64,000 bases of DNA from Geothrix terrae. GTDB lineage: Bacteria; Acidobacteriota; Holophagae; Holophagales; Holophagaceae. Both the position numbers and the translations under genes were made by a program. Positions 8,008 to 16,489 of the stretch are shown piece by piece. Each line of letters begins with the position of its first letter. Position 1 is the stretch's first letter. The notes below the pieces were generated by a model. That model made no database searches. It was given only the letters and a program-made list of their open reading frames with translations, and was not told the origin of the DNA. Location: positions 434,001-498,000 of the forward strand of contig NZ_JAKZLA010000001.1 in assembly GCF_022808775.1 (NCBI RefSeq), given 5' to 3'.

Positions 8008-9393
8008 ATGTCGACAGTGGCGGTGATCCTGGCGGCGGGGCTTGGAACCCGCATGAAATCGCGGTTCCCCAAGGTCCTGCATCCGATCCTGGGTGATCCC
8101 TCCCTCCTCTGGGCCCTGCGAACGCTACCTCCCGACCTGGGCGGGGCGATCGTGGTGGTCCACCACGGCAAGGAGCTGGTCCTGGGCGCGCTCGAAGCCT
8201 GGCGGAAGGCCGACCTGCTGCCCTGCCCCGTCACGGCCGTGGACCAGGGCGAGCCCCTGGGCACCGGCCACGCCCTGCAGGTCTGCATCCCCGACCTCGA
8301 CCGGCTCGGCGCCTCCAAGGTGGTCATCCTGTGCGGCGATGTCCCCCTCACGTCTCCTGCCACGGTGACGCGGCTCTGCTCCGCGGAAGCCCTGCTGCTG
8401 GCCATGGACATGCAGACTCCGGGCTCGTACGGCCGGGTGATCCAGCATCCGGATGGCCGCCTGGCGGCCATGGTGGAGGCCAAGGACGCCACGCCGGAGC
8501 AGCTGGCGGTGCAGCGCGTGAACGGGGGCGCCTATGCCCTCCCCTGGCCCGCCCTGAGGAAGGCCCTCCAGGGCCTGACCAACCACAACGCCCAGAAGGA
8601 GTACTACCTCACGGATGCCGTGGCGGCCGTGGCCCGGGAGCTCCCCGTGGCCGTGGAGGTCTGCGATCCCGAGGAGCTGGCCGGCATGAACTCGCGGCAG
8701 GATCAGGCCACGCTTCAGGCCGCGGCCCAGCGGCGCATCCAGCGGCACTGGATGGCCGAGGGGGTGACCTTCCTCCATCCCGACAGCACGCTGGTGGGTC
8801 CGCGCGTGGTCCTTTCGCGCGACGTCCTGCTGGAACCCGGCGTCCGCATGGAGGGGACGGTGCGCGTCGGCGAGGGCTGCCGCATCGGCCAAGGGACCGT
8901 GATTCTGGACTCCGTGCTGGGCGAGGGCGTGGAGGTGCGGCCCTACTGCATCATCGAGCAGGCCCTGGTGGGCGCCGGAGCCAAGCTGGGACCCTTCGCC
9001 CGGCTGCGCGAGGGTACGGACCTGGCTGAGAACGTCCATGTCGGGAATTTCGTCGAAACCAAGAAGGCGAAGCTGCATCGCGGCGCCAAGGCCAACCACC
9101 TCGCCTACCTTGGCGATACGGAGATCGGCGAGGGCACCAACATCGGCGCCGGGGTGATCACCTGCAACTACGACGGGGTGAACAAGCACCGGACCGTCAT
9201 CGGCGATCGCGTGTTCGTGGGATCGGACACCCAGCTGGTGGCTCCTGTGACCATCGGCGATGGCGCCCTCATCGGCGCGGGCAGCACCATCACCCGCGAC
9301 GTGCCGGCGGATGCCCTGGCCCTGAGCCGGACCGCGCAGACGGAAAAAGAAGGCGGCGCGTCGAAACTCCGCGCCCGGCAGAAGAAGGGTTGA
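8008..9393 (+). CDS. glmU: Bifunctional UDP-N-acetylglucosamine pyrophosphorylase / glucosamine-1-phosphate acetyltransferase
   Basis: 461 residues, the usual length. The N-terminal nucleotidyltransferase has AVILAAGLGTRMKSRFPKVLH, the UTP-binding motif. The C-terminal left-handed beta-helix shows hexapeptide repeats (VRVGEGCRIGQGTVI ... NVHVGNFVETKKAK ... NIGAGVITCNYDG) with the acetyl-CoA site residues. The enzyme makes UDP-GlcNAc for peptidoglycan and lipid A in the cytoplasm. A GGAGG lies just upstream of the ATG. Confidence 0.97.
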   Translation: MSTVAVILAAGLGTRMKSRFPKVLHPILGDPSLLWALRTLPPDLGGAIVVVHHGKELVLGALEAWRKADLLPCPVTAVDQGEPLGTGHALQVCIPDLDRLGASKVVILCGDVPLTSPATVTRLCSAEALLLAMDMQTPGSYGRVIQHPDGRLAAMVEAKDATPEQLAVQRVNGGAYALPWPALRKALQGLTNHNAQKEYYLTDAVAAVARELPVAVEVCDPEELAGMNSRQDQATLQAAAQRRIQRHWMAEGVTFLHPDSTLVGPRVVLSRDVLLEPGVRMEGTVRVGEGCRIGQGTVILDSVLGEGVEVRPYCIIEQALVGAGAKLGPFARLREGTDLAENVHVGNFVETKKAKLHRGAKANHLAYLGDTEIGEGTNIGAGVITCNYDGVNKHRTVIGDRVFVGSDTQLVAPVTIGDGALIGAGSTITRDVPADALALSRTAQTEKEGGASKLRARQKKG

Positions 9394-9427
9394 CTCGGGT
9401 AAGCTGGTTCTTTGCCCCCGGAGCCCC

Positions 9428-10204
9428 ATGGTTCTGACCTTCATCGACAAGACCGGTGCCAGCGTCCTCAGCGCGCTCGATACCGCGGGGGACTTCGCCA
9501 CGCTGGCGGGGCGGACCTTCGTGGCCATCTTCAAGCGGCCGTTCGACGGCAAGAACCTGTTGAACCAGTTCCAGGCCGTGGGCGTCCATTCCCTGCCGGT
9601 CGTGATCCTCACGAGCGTCGCGGTGAGCATGGTGTTCGCGGTGCAGCTGGCCTTCGGCTTCCGCCAGTTCCAGGCCGAGGGCCTGGCCGCGCAGGTGGAG
9701 GGCCTGGCCATCGTCCGCGAGCTGGGTCCTGTCATCACGGGCCTCATGCTCTCGGGCCGCATCGGCTCGGCCATGGCCGCGGAGCTGGGCACGATGCAGG
9801 TGACAGAACAGATCGACGCGCTGGAGTGCCTGGCGACGGATCCCATCCACTACCTCTTCGTGCCGCGGTTCCTGGCCTCCATCGTGGTGGTCCCCCTCCT
9901 GACGGTGATCTCCATCTACGTCGGCTTCTGGGGCGGCTACATGATCCTGGTGGGCGTGGAAGGCCAGAGCGCTTTCGTCTACAGCCACGAGTTCTACAAG
10001 CTGCTGGCCTTCCGGGACCTCCGCATCGCGCTCTACAAGGCCTTGGTGTTCGGCATGATCATCGCCCTCGTGGGGTGCTGGAAGGGCTACCGCACCCAGG
10101 GCGGCGCCGAGGGCGTGGGCAACGCCCCCACCAGCAGCGTGGTGACCAGCTCGCTGTGGATCCTCATTTCAGATTTTTTCCTGACCAAGCTGCTGCTGGT
10201 GTGA
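9428..10204 (+). CDS. mlaE: MlaE-type ABC transporter permease
   Basis: 258 residues. Inner-membrane permease of an MCE/Mla phospholipid transporter. VAVSMVFAVQLAFGFRQF, VRELGPVITGLMLSGRIGSAMAAELGTMQVTEQIDAL and the C-terminal transmembrane helices match the family, including the conserved RxGSAxAAELGxM block. It is the first gene of an mlaE-mlaF-mlaD set; mlaF begins 5 bases after its stop. Confidence 0.94.
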   Translation: MVLTFIDKTGASVLSALDTAGDFATLAGRTFVAIFKRPFDGKNLLNQFQAVGVHSLPVVILTSVAVSMVFAVQLAFGFRQFQAEGLAAQVEGLAIVRELGPVITGLMLSGRIGSAMAAELGTMQVTEQIDALECLATDPIHYLFVPRFLASIVVVPLLTVISIYVGFWGGYMILVGVEGQSAFVYSHEFYKLLAFRDLRIALYKALVFGMIIALVGCWKGYRTQGGAEGVGNAPTSSVVTSSLWILISDFFLTKLLLV

Positions 10205-10208
10205 CGGC

Positions 10209-11000
10209 ATGGCCCTGATCGACGTCGTCAACCTGTCCAAGGCTTTCGGTCCGAAGGTCGTGCTGTCCAACGTGAACCTCCAGGTCCAGGAGGGCGAGAG
10301 CCTCGTGGTGCTGGGCGGTTCCGGCACGGGCAAGACCGTGCTCCTCCGCAACATCATGGGCCTGCTCACGCCGGATGCCGGGCACGTGGCCATCGAGGGC
10401 AAGATCATCGCCCAGCTCAAACGGGAAGAGCTCTTCAAGGTCCGCCAGAGCATCGGGATGTGCTTCCAGATGGCCGCCCTCTTCGATTCCATGACCGTCT
10501 TCGAGAATGTGGCCTTCGGGCTCCGGCGGCACCTCGAGATCTCCGAGGAGGAGGTCCGGTCCCGCGTGGATGAGTGCCTCTCCATGGTGGGCATGAAGGG
10601 CACCGACAAGCTGAAGCCCGCGGAGCTCTCCGGCGGCATGAAGCGGCGCGTGGGCTTCGCCCGGGCCATCGCCCTCAAGCCCAAGATCCTCCTCTTCGAC
10701 GAGCCGACCACGGGCCTGGATCCCGTGATGACCGACGTCATCGGCCGCGTGATTCTTGACCTCAAGCACGAGCTGGGCGTCACCACCATCACCATCACCC
10801 ACGACCTCAAGTCCGCCTTCGAGATCGCCGACCGCATCGCCCTGCTCTTCCGGGGCGAGTGCATCGCCTGCGAGCCGCCCGACGCATTCAAGGCGAACCC
10901 GCATCCCGTCATCCAGCAGTTCCTGCGGGGGGATGCGGACGGCCCGTTTCTTCAAGACCCGCCCCCGCCCAAGCGCAAATCCCAGGAGGCCCATCCATGA
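10209..11000 (+). CDS. mlaF: MlaF-type ABC transporter ATP-binding protein
   Basis: 263 residues. Walker A GGSGTGKTVLLRN, Q-loop CFQMAALFDSMTVFEN, signature LSGGMKRRVGFARAI, Walker B ILLFDEPTTGLDP and switch His (TITHD) are all present. It should power MlaE in lipid transport between the inner and outer membranes. Its stop overlaps the start of mlaD (ATGA at 10997-11000). Confidence 0.95.
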   Translation: MALIDVVNLSKAFGPKVVLSNVNLQVQEGESLVVLGGSGTGKTVLLRNIMGLLTPDAGHVAIEGKIIAQLKREELFKVRQSIGMCFQMAALFDSMTVFENVAFGLRRHLEISEEEVRSRVDECLSMVGMKGTDKLKPAELSGGMKRRVGFARAIALKPKILLFDEPTTGLDPVMTDVIGRVILDLKHELGVTTITITHDLKSAFEIADRIALLFRGECIACEPPDAFKANPHPVIQQFLRGDADGPFLQDPPPPKRKSQEAHP

Positions 11001-12463
11001 AGCCCGAAACCAAGGTCGGCCTCTTCTTCACGGGTGCCATCGTTCTTCTGGCCGTGCTGGTCTTCCGCTCCGAAAAGCTGGAGATCGGCGGCAAGAAGAA
11101 CCAGTCCGAGCGGTTCACCTATTTCGACTCAGTGGCGGGCCTGAACGTCCAGAGCGCCGTGCGCATTGCCGGCGTGAAGGTGGGCGATGTCCGCACCATC
11201 GCCCTCGAGAACGGCAAGGCCCGCGTGGTGGTGGGCCTGGACTCTTCCGTGCCGGTCTATGCGGACGCCTTTGTGTCACTGGGCTCCATCGGCATCCTGG
11301 GCGAGAAGTTCATCGATCTGGACGCCGGCCACAGCGCCAAGGGCCCCTTCCCCGAGGGCCAGCCCCTGCCCAGCAAGGCGGGCGTCAGCCTCGACAACCT
11401 CATGGAGACCCTCTCGGATATCGGCAAGAACGTGAAGGGCGTCACCCAGGCCCTGAACGAGTCCATCGGCGGCGAGCAGGGCCGGGAGAAGCTTGATGAG
11501 ATCGTGGACAACATCCGCGTGCTGACCGCCGAATTCCGGTCCATGGCCCAGGAGAACCACAGCGCCATCAACAACACCATGGGCAATGTCGAGGCCATCA
11601 CCGCCGACCTGCGGGACAAGCTACCCAAGCTGGCCCAACAGTTCGAGACCGTGGGCAAGAACCTCAACGCCATCCTCGAGGAGAACCGGCCCGAGCTGAA
11701 GGGCGTGATGACGGATGTCCGCAAGCTGGCCCAGAGCTTCCAGGGCACCGCGGACAACCTGAAGGTGCTCACCGACCGCATCAACAACGGCCAGGGCACC
11801 ATCGGCAAGCTGCTCAACGACGAGACCACCATCAAGAAGATCAACGAGGCGGTGGACAACGTGAACGGCCTGCTGGGCGGCTTCAACAAGATGGAGTTCC
11901 GCCTCGACATGGACGCGGCCCAGTGGGACAAGCGCAACGACAGCCGCGTGGCCCTCGGCCTCGAGATCGCGCCGAAGCCGGACTACTGGTACGCGCTGGG
12001 CTTCGCCTCCACGCCCGACGGGAAGCTGAGTGAAAGCACCCGCACGGTGACTCAGCTCGACCCCGTCACGGGTCTCCCCGTCACTGTCCTGGAGAAGACC
12101 AGGTCCGTCACGACGGACCAGAGCTTCACCGTATCCGCGCAGTTCGCCAAGCGCCTCGGCGCGGCCGTCTTCTCCGCCGGCATCGTGGAAGGCAAGGGCG
12201 GCGGCGGCATCGAGTTCCGCACCCTGGACAACGATCGCCTGCGGCTCGGCGTCCTGGCCTACGACTTCACCAAGCGTCCCGAAAAACCGAATCCGCGCTA
12301 CCGCTTCACCACCAGCTACCAGTTCTGGAAGGGCGCCTACGTCCAGGCCGGCGTCCAGGACATCGGCAACAAGGACCTCCGCACGGTCTTCTTCGGCGGC
12401 GGCCTCCGCTGGAAGGACGACGATCTCAAGAAGATCATCGGCCTGGCCGGAGCCTCCAAGTGA
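10997..12463 (+). CDS. mlaD: MlaD-type MCE-domain protein with long beta-rich C-terminal region
   Basis: 488 residues. One N-terminal anchor helix (VGLFFTGAIVLLAVLVF), then an MCE domain (residues ~40-115: DSVAGLNVQSAVRIAGVKVGDVRTI, GSIGILGEKFIDL), a long helical stretch (about 130-310, with Asn-, Leu- and Gln-rich heptads) and a C-terminal ~160 residues of alternating strands ending in an aromatic (FFGGGLRW). E. coli MlaD is about 180 residues. The C-terminal strands resemble an outer-membrane or amphipathic beta domain, which may let one chain span the periplasm; that is inference. No mlaB or mlaC is beside it. Confidence 0.87.
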   Translation: MKPETKVGLFFTGAIVLLAVLVFRSEKLEIGGKKNQSERFTYFDSVAGLNVQSAVRIAGVKVGDVRTIALENGKARVVVGLDSSVPVYADAFVSLGSIGILGEKFIDLDAGHSAKGPFPEGQPLPSKAGVSLDNLMETLSDIGKNVKGVTQALNESIGGEQGREKLDEIVDNIRVLTAEFRSMAQENHSAINNTMGNVEAITADLRDKLPKLAQQFETVGKNLNAILEENRPELKGVMTDVRKLAQSFQGTADNLKVLTDRINNGQGTIGKLLNDETTIKKINEAVDNVNGLLGGFNKMEFRLDMDAAQWDKRNDSRVALGLEIAPKPDYWYALGFASTPDGKLSESTRTVTQLDPVTGLPVTVLEKTRSVTTDQSFTVSAQFAKRLGAAVFSAGIVEGKGGGGIEFRTLDNDRLRLGVLAYDFTKRPEKPNPRYRFTTSYQFWKGAYVQAGVQDIGNKDLRTVFFGGGLRWKDDDLKKIIGLAGASK

Positions 12464-13248
12464 AGGAAACCCGCGCCCTGCCTCAGCCCGGCACCCTGCC
12501 GGACGAACGGGGCGCGCTCTTCCTCTGGATCCGCCGGGGTCTGCCCACGGCCGTCTCGGTCGTGGCATTCGCGGGAGCGGCGCTCCATTCCGCGGGCCGT
12601 GGATGGTGGCTGCTGGCGGGTGTGGCCGCCCTCGCCGCGGCCTGGCCCAGTTTCCTGCGGGGTGAAGCCCTCCTCCGGAATGGGGCGGCGATCCGCCGCC
12701 AGGACAGCATCTGGGCCCACGCCTTCAGACCCATCGCCCGCTGGTTCGGGCAGGAGGACGCCTGGATCCTCTCCTACTGCGGCTACAACAACCAGCAGGT
12801 TCGCGAGGCCTTCAGCGGACATCGGGCCAGGCGGGCCCTCATCCTCCTCCCCCACTGCATCCAGATGGCCCGCTGCAAGGCCGGCATCCTCGATGACCTC
12901 GAGGCCTGCTACGACTGCGGCCTGTGCCCCGTGGGCGACTACATGAACCTGGTGCTGACAAACCGTTGGGAGGGCCGCATCACCAACCGCAGCCACAAGG
13001 CCTACCGCGAAGCGCGGGAATACCGGCCCGACCTGGTGGTGGCCGTGAGCTGCACGGACCGGCTGCTCAAGGGCCTCACGAAAATGCCCGAGATCCCCTG
13101 CTATGTGGTCTCCCTGTCTCTGCCCCATGGCATGTGCGTGGACACGGATTTCAGCGTGCCCCACCTGCTGGCGGCCATGGAGGCCCTGGTGGAGCCCCGA
13201 CGCCCCTCCGGCGAAGTCCAGGCCCTGCGGCGCGAGGGCATCGCGTGA
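12460..13248 (+). CDS. DUF116 family cysteine-rich membrane-associated protein
   Basis: 262 residues, GTG start overlapping the mlaD stop (GTGA). Two hydrophobic segments lie in the first 65 residues. The DUF116 core follows: LLPHCIQMARCKAG, then CYDCGLCPVGDY and later VVAVSCTDRLLKG. Six or more conserved Cys suggest a metal or Fe-S site; the function of the family is not established. Its tight coupling to the lipid transporter upstream and the prenyltransferase downstream suggests a role in envelope lipid or quinone metabolism, which is inference only. Confidence 0.78.
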   Translation: MKETRALPQPGTLPDERGALFLWIRRGLPTAVSVVAFAGAALHSAGRGWWLLAGVAALAAAWPSFLRGEALLRNGAAIRRQDSIWAHAFRPIARWFGQEDAWILSYCGYNNQQVREAFSGHRARRALILLPHCIQMARCKAGILDDLEACYDCGLCPVGDYMNLVLTNRWEGRITNRSHKAYREAREYRPDLVVAVSCTDRLLKGLTKMPEIPCYVVSLSLPHGMCVDTDFSVPHLLAAMEALVEPRRPSGEVQALRREGIA

Positions 13249-14147
13249 CCGGAGGAGCCCACGGCTTCCCCATCCGGGCCTTCTTCCAGCGCCTCCTCGG
13301 GCCCAGGACCATGGCCTATCTGCTGCACCTGCGGCCCCTGGAGTGGCCCATCATGACGGCCCACTTCCTGTTGGGCACACTGCTGGCCGCCGGCTGGGCC
13401 CTGAAAGCCGCGCCCACGCTGCTGGGATGGCTCGTCTTCGTCGCACTGCTCAACGGCGGCACCCTGGCCATCAACAGCGCCTTCGACAAGGATGAAGGCG
13501 ACATCGGCTACCTGAAGGCGCCGCCGAAGCCCCCCGAACACCTCCTGGCCTTCTCGTCCGCCCTGCTGGCCGCCTCCGCCCTCCTGGGCTTCCTCCTGCC
13601 CCGGCCCTTCGCTCTGATCAACCTCGCCTGCGTAATCATGAGCGTGCTGTATTCGGTGCCCCCGATCCGCCTGAAGGCCCGGGCCGGCTGGGACCTGCTC
13701 ATCAACTGCGTCGGGTTCGGCCTGTTCACGCCCCTGGCGGGCTGGGCCATCACGGGGCGACCCTTCGATGCGGCCATCCTGCGGGCCTCCTGGGGCTTCG
13801 CCTTCCTCTTCGCCACCCTGTATCCCATGACCCAGATCTACCAGGTGGCGGAGGACACCCGCCGGGGCGACCGCACCCTGGTGATCCGGATGGGCGTGGG
13901 CCGGAGCCTCGCCTTGGCCCTGGTGGCCGCTCTGGTGGCCCACCTGCTCTTCGGCGCCGCGGTTATGGCCCTGGGACGTCACCTCTGGCCCCTCGGGATC
14001 TCTCTGGCCGCCTGGTTGGCCGTGCTCCTACCCTGGCTGGCCGGCTGGCGCGCCTGGAGCGACCACCGGCACGAAACTGGCATGTACTGGGGCCTGGGTG
14101 CCTGGGCGGTGACCGACCTGAGCCTTTTGATCCTGCTCTGGCCCTGA
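13245..14147 (+). CDS. UbiA-family membrane prenyltransferase
   Basis: About 300 residues with around eight transmembrane helices. Both Asp-rich motifs of UbiA enzymes are visible: NSAFDKDEGD near residue 85 and EDTRRGDRTL near 200, which bind Mg-diphosphate. The acceptor substrate (a quinone precursor, haem or a lipid) cannot be told from sequence. The GTG at 13245 overlaps the upstream TGA (GTGA), matching the coupling style of the operon; an ATG at MAYLLHL about 22 codons later is the alternative. Confidence 0.85.
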   Translation: MTGGAHGFPIRAFFQRLLGPRTMAYLLHLRPLEWPIMTAHFLLGTLLAAGWALKAAPTLLGWLVFVALLNGGTLAINSAFDKDEGDIGYLKAPPKPPEHLLAFSSALLAASALLGFLLPRPFALINLACVIMSVLYSVPPIRLKARAGWDLLINCVGFGLFTPLAGWAITGRPFDAAILRASWGFAFLFATLYPMTQIYQVAEDTRRGDRTLVIRMGVGRSLALALVAALVAHLLFGAAVMALGRHLWPLGISLAAWLAVLLPWLAGWRAWSDHRHETGMYWGLGAWAVTDLSLLILLWP

Positions 14148-14228
14148 CCATTTTCATTGAAGGAATCGATCATTCGATCCAGTAGACTAGGAACGAGTGA
14201 CGACAATCGTTATCTTCATGGAGCAGGC

Positions 14229-15065
14229 ATGGGATTCAAACGGGGAATCCAGAGGCTGGGAATCTTGTGCTTCGTGGGCCTCACCGCCCTGCAAGCGGCC
14301 TCCCGCCCCCAGTCGAAGCTCTCGCTCAAGTCGGCCTCGGCGCTGGTGCTGGACCAGACCACCGGCCAGGCACTGATCGAGAAGCAGGCCGGAGCCATCC
14401 AGCCCATCGCCTCGCTCACCAAGCTCATGACGGCCATGGTCCTGCTGGACGCCCGCCTGGATCCCCAGGAGATGCTCACCATCACCCGGGATGACATGGA
14501 CATGCTGCGCCACAGCAAGTCGCGCCTGCCCGTGGGCACCCACCTGCCCCGGGAGCAGGCCCTGCTCCTGGCCCTGCTGGCTTCCGAGAACCGGGCCGCC
14601 CACGCCCTCGGCCGCACCTTCCCCGGCGGCCTCTCCGCCTTTGTAGAGGCCATGAACGCCAAGGCCAAGACCCTTGGTCTGGAGGCCGCCCGCTTCGAGG
14701 ATCCGACCGGCCTCTCCGCCGGCAACGTGGCGACCGCCCACGACCTGGCCCGCATCATGGAAGCGGCCTACCGCTATCCCGAAATCCGCGACTTCACCAC
14801 CCGACCTGAGACCACCATCCAGTCGGGCCGCCGCAGCATCCAGTTCCCCAACACCAACGCCCTGGTGCGCAGTCCCCGCTGGAACATCGGCCTCTCCAAG
14901 ACCGGCTACATCGAGGAGGCCGGGCGCTGCCTGGTCATGCAGGCCATGCTGGCCAACCGCCCGGTGCTCATCGTCCTGCTGGATTCCTGGGGCAAGTACT
15001 CGCGGCTGGGAGACGCCAACCGCATCAAGTCGTGGCTGGAAGCCAAGCTCGGGTCCAAGGGCTGA
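14229..15065 (+). CDS. D-alanyl-D-alanine carboxypeptidase/endopeptidase, S11 family
   Basis: 278 residues. Signal peptide (MGFKRGIQRLGILCFVGLTALQAAS). The three penicillin-binding motifs are present: SLTK near residue 63, SEN (ASENRAA) and KTG (LSKTGYIEEAG). It should trim peptidoglycan stem peptides in the periplasm. It lacks the C-terminal domain of DacA/PBP5 and is closer in size to PbpG/PBP7. ATG 14229 has GGAG five bases upstream; the frame is also open upstream but without a better start. Confidence 0.92.
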   Translation: MGFKRGIQRLGILCFVGLTALQAASRPQSKLSLKSASALVLDQTTGQALIEKQAGAIQPIASLTKLMTAMVLLDARLDPQEMLTITRDDMDMLRHSKSRLPVGTHLPREQALLLALLASENRAAHALGRTFPGGLSAFVEAMNAKAKTLGLEAARFEDPTGLSAGNVATAHDLARIMEAAYRYPEIRDFTTRPETTIQSGRRSIQFPNTNALVRSPRWNIGLSKTGYIEEAGRCLVMQAMLANRPVLIVLLDSWGKYSRLGDANRIKSWLEAKLGSKG

Positions 15066-15069
15066 GGCC

Positions 15070-15735
15070 TTGCTCGTCCCATCCGTCCGGCCCCCCTTCC
15101 CGCTGAGCTGGGGATTCTCCACCCGCCTTGATCCTCCAGAGGCCCTGCCCTCCCGGCGCCTGAACCAGGTGCATCGCTGCGGCATCGTGGAAGCCACGGA
15201 TGCGGTCGTGGAGGGCGATGGCCTCTGGACCACCACGCCCGGCACCCGCATCGGCGTGCGCGTGGCCGACTGCGTGCCCGTGCTGCTGGCCGGGCCGTTG
15301 GCGGACGGGACGCCGTGGGTGGCCGCCCTGCACGCCGGCTGGCGGGGCGCCACGGGCTATGGGGATCCTGGGTCCGGCGGCGGCATCCTGCGACGCGGCG
15401 CGGCACGCTACCGCGCCCTGGGAGGTCGCCCGTCGGATCTCGTCTGGGCCTTCGGTCCCGCCATCCTGGCCTGCCACTTCGAAGTGGGCGACGAAGTCGT
15501 CGAGGCCGCACGGCAGGACGCCGCTTGGCACGAGGCCCTGCGCAGCGAAGGCCCTTCCGGCAAAGCCCACCTCGACCTGCACGGGTTCCTGCGCGCCCAG
15601 GCCCTGGACCTTGGGTTGGATTCCGGAAAGGAAGGCAGCGTGGCCCTCTGCACCGTGTGTCGCCCCGATCTGCTTTATTCCTACCGCCGTGGCGAGACCA
15701 CCGGCCGTCAGTGGGGCTGGGTCGAGATCGGCTAA
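15070..15735 (+). CDS. pgeF: YfiH/PgeF family protein (peptidoglycan editing factor, laccase-like fold)
   Basis: About 221 residues. The family metal motifs are all seen: LNQVH, RVADCVPVLLAG, ALHAGWRGAT and CTVCRPDLLYSYRRG. Members act on purine nucleosides and, in E. coli, correct mis-incorporated residues in peptidoglycan precursors, which suits the neighbouring carboxypeptidase. The most likely start is TTG at 15070, five bases after the upstream stop; no ATG occurs near the N-terminus in this frame, so the exact start is uncertain. Confidence 0.85.
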   Translation: MLVPSVRPPFPLSWGFSTRLDPPEALPSRRLNQVHRCGIVEATDAVVEGDGLWTTTPGTRIGVRVADCVPVLLAGPLADGTPWVAALHAGWRGATGYGDPGSGGGILRRGAARYRALGGRPSDLVWAFGPAILACHFEVGDEVVEAARQDAAWHEALRSEGPSGKAHLDLHGFLRAQALDLGLDSGKEGSVALCTVCRPDLLYSYRRGETTGRQWGWVEIG

Positions 15736-15787
15736 CCTGGAGATCGGCTCCGCCCCTGAAGACGGAGGCCGAGGACCGGGGACCGCC

Positions 15788-16147
15788 ATGCTCAACATCA
15801 CCGATATCCGCATCACCAAGGTGGAAGGCGACGACAAGCTGCGGGCCTTCGCGGCCCTGGTCATCGACGACTGTTTCCTGGTGGGCGACCTGCGGGTGGT
15901 GGAGGGCGAGGACGGCTACTTCGTGGCCATGCCCAGCCGCCGCAAGCGGGATGGCAGCTTCAAGGACATCGCCTATCCCCTGAACAACCCCCTCCGCGAG
16001 CAGATCGAGGAGAAGGTGCTCCTGGCCTATGAGACCGCCACCGGCCACCGCGCCCTCAGCCGCCTTGAGCGCGGCGAAGCCGCCCAGGTGCGCCCCGACC
16101 TGCTGAGCGTCGAGGAATTCGGTTTCACCCCCAAGACCAACTCCTGA
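15788..16147 (+). CDS. spoVG: SpoVG-family RNA/DNA-binding regulator
   Basis: 119 residues. MLNITDIRITKVEGDDKLRAFA, IDDCFLVGDLRVVEG and FVAMPSRRKRDGSFKDIAYPLN match SpoVG closely along the family's full length of about 90-100 residues, with a short tail. SpoVG proteins bind nucleic acids and modulate expression in diverse bacteria, including non-sporulators. It lies 52 bases after pgeF and is followed by the tRNA-Gln promoter. Confidence 0.93.
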   Translation: MLNITDIRITKVEGDDKLRAFAALVIDDCFLVGDLRVVEGEDGYFVAMPSRRKRDGSFKDIAYPLNNPLREQIEEKVLLAYETATGHRALSRLERGEAAQVRPDLLSVEEFGFTPKTNS

Positions 16148-16170
16148 GGCCGCGCTCCGGGCCTCAGGGC

Positions 16171-16199
16171 TTGGGCGGGACGCGAACCCGCGCTATGCT
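16171..16199 (+). promoter_or_regulatory. Promoter of tRNA-Gln
   Basis: -35 TTGGGC (16171-16176), 17 bp spacer, -10 TATGCT (16194-16199). The predicted start is only about six bases before the tRNA, which is typical of stand-alone tRNA genes. Confidence 0.65.
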
Positions 16200-16211
16200 T
16201 GCCTTTCCGCC

Positions 16212-16283
16212 TGGGGAGTAGCCAAGTGGTAAGGCAGCAGGTTTTGATCCTGCGTACCGAGGGTTCGAATCCTTCCTCCCCAA
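16212..16283 (+). tRNA. tRNA-Gln (UUG)
   Basis: Acceptor TGGGGAG/CTCCCCA, anticodon stem-loop GCAGG-TTTTGAT-CCTGC giving UUG, T-arm GAGGG-TTCGAAT-CCTTC, discriminator A. The bases after it are CG, so CCA is not encoded, unlike tRNA-Gly and tRNA-Cys in this window. The whole 3' acceptor strand is also one arm of the 22 bp hairpin at 16276-16323. Confidence 0.95.
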
Positions 16284-16323
16284 CGAAAACGGCCGCCGCC
16301 AGGCGGTCGTTTTCGTTGGGGAG
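16276..16323 (+). terminator. 22 bp hairpin that includes the tRNA-Gln acceptor 3' strand
   Basis: Bases 16276-16297 pair with 16302-16323 over 22 positions with a single G-U and a four-base loop (GCCA). A TTTT lies inside the descending arm, so it can serve as terminator. The arm begins at the first base of the tRNA's 3' acceptor strand, so this hairpin and the mature tRNA fold are mutually exclusive until processing. Confidence 0.8.
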
Positions 16324-16489
16324 CGCCTGAAGGATTCGAATCAGGGATGGCGCGCAGGTAGGGCCAGGTGGGGACAGCCCGGGGGGCTGTCCCCGGCGGT
16401 CCGGCGGCAGCCGGAGGCCCGTGCGCAGCCAGCCCTGCGGCCGGAGCGTCACCCGCAGGGTGACGTGAAGGGAATCCTTCCTCCCCAAC
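16284..16489 (+). repeat. tRNA-Gln-linked structured repeat element, copy 2
   Basis: Same plan as the element behind tRNA-Cys. An inverted T-arm copy (16329-16341) is followed by motif GATGGCGCGCAGGTAGG (16346-16362), an 11 bp perfect hairpin GGGGACAGCCC/GGGCTGTCCCC (16370-16394), motif GTGCGCAGCCAGCC (16421-16434) and finally an exact 18-base direct copy of the tRNA-Gln 3' end (16472-16489 equals 16267-16284; period 205). Relative to copy 1 the hairpin stem bases differ but pairing is kept, which argues for a selected RNA structure. An extra hairpin (TCCGGC/GCCGGA) lies between hairpin and second motif. Confidence 0.8.

Noticed and set aside
8125-9846. 573-codon minus-strand frame opposite glmU and mlaE
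   Set aside because: Shadow frame across two coding genes, no start context or domain.
14148-14228. Promoter TTGAAG / TAGACT before the carboxypeptidase gene
   Set aside because: Spacer of 20 bp is too long for a confident sigma-70 promoter.
16267-16489. Prophage or genomic-island attachment pair at tRNA-Gln
   Set aside because: The 18-base direct repeat spans only 205 bp with no integrase, and the same layout recurs at tRNA-Cys, so it belongs to the small element.
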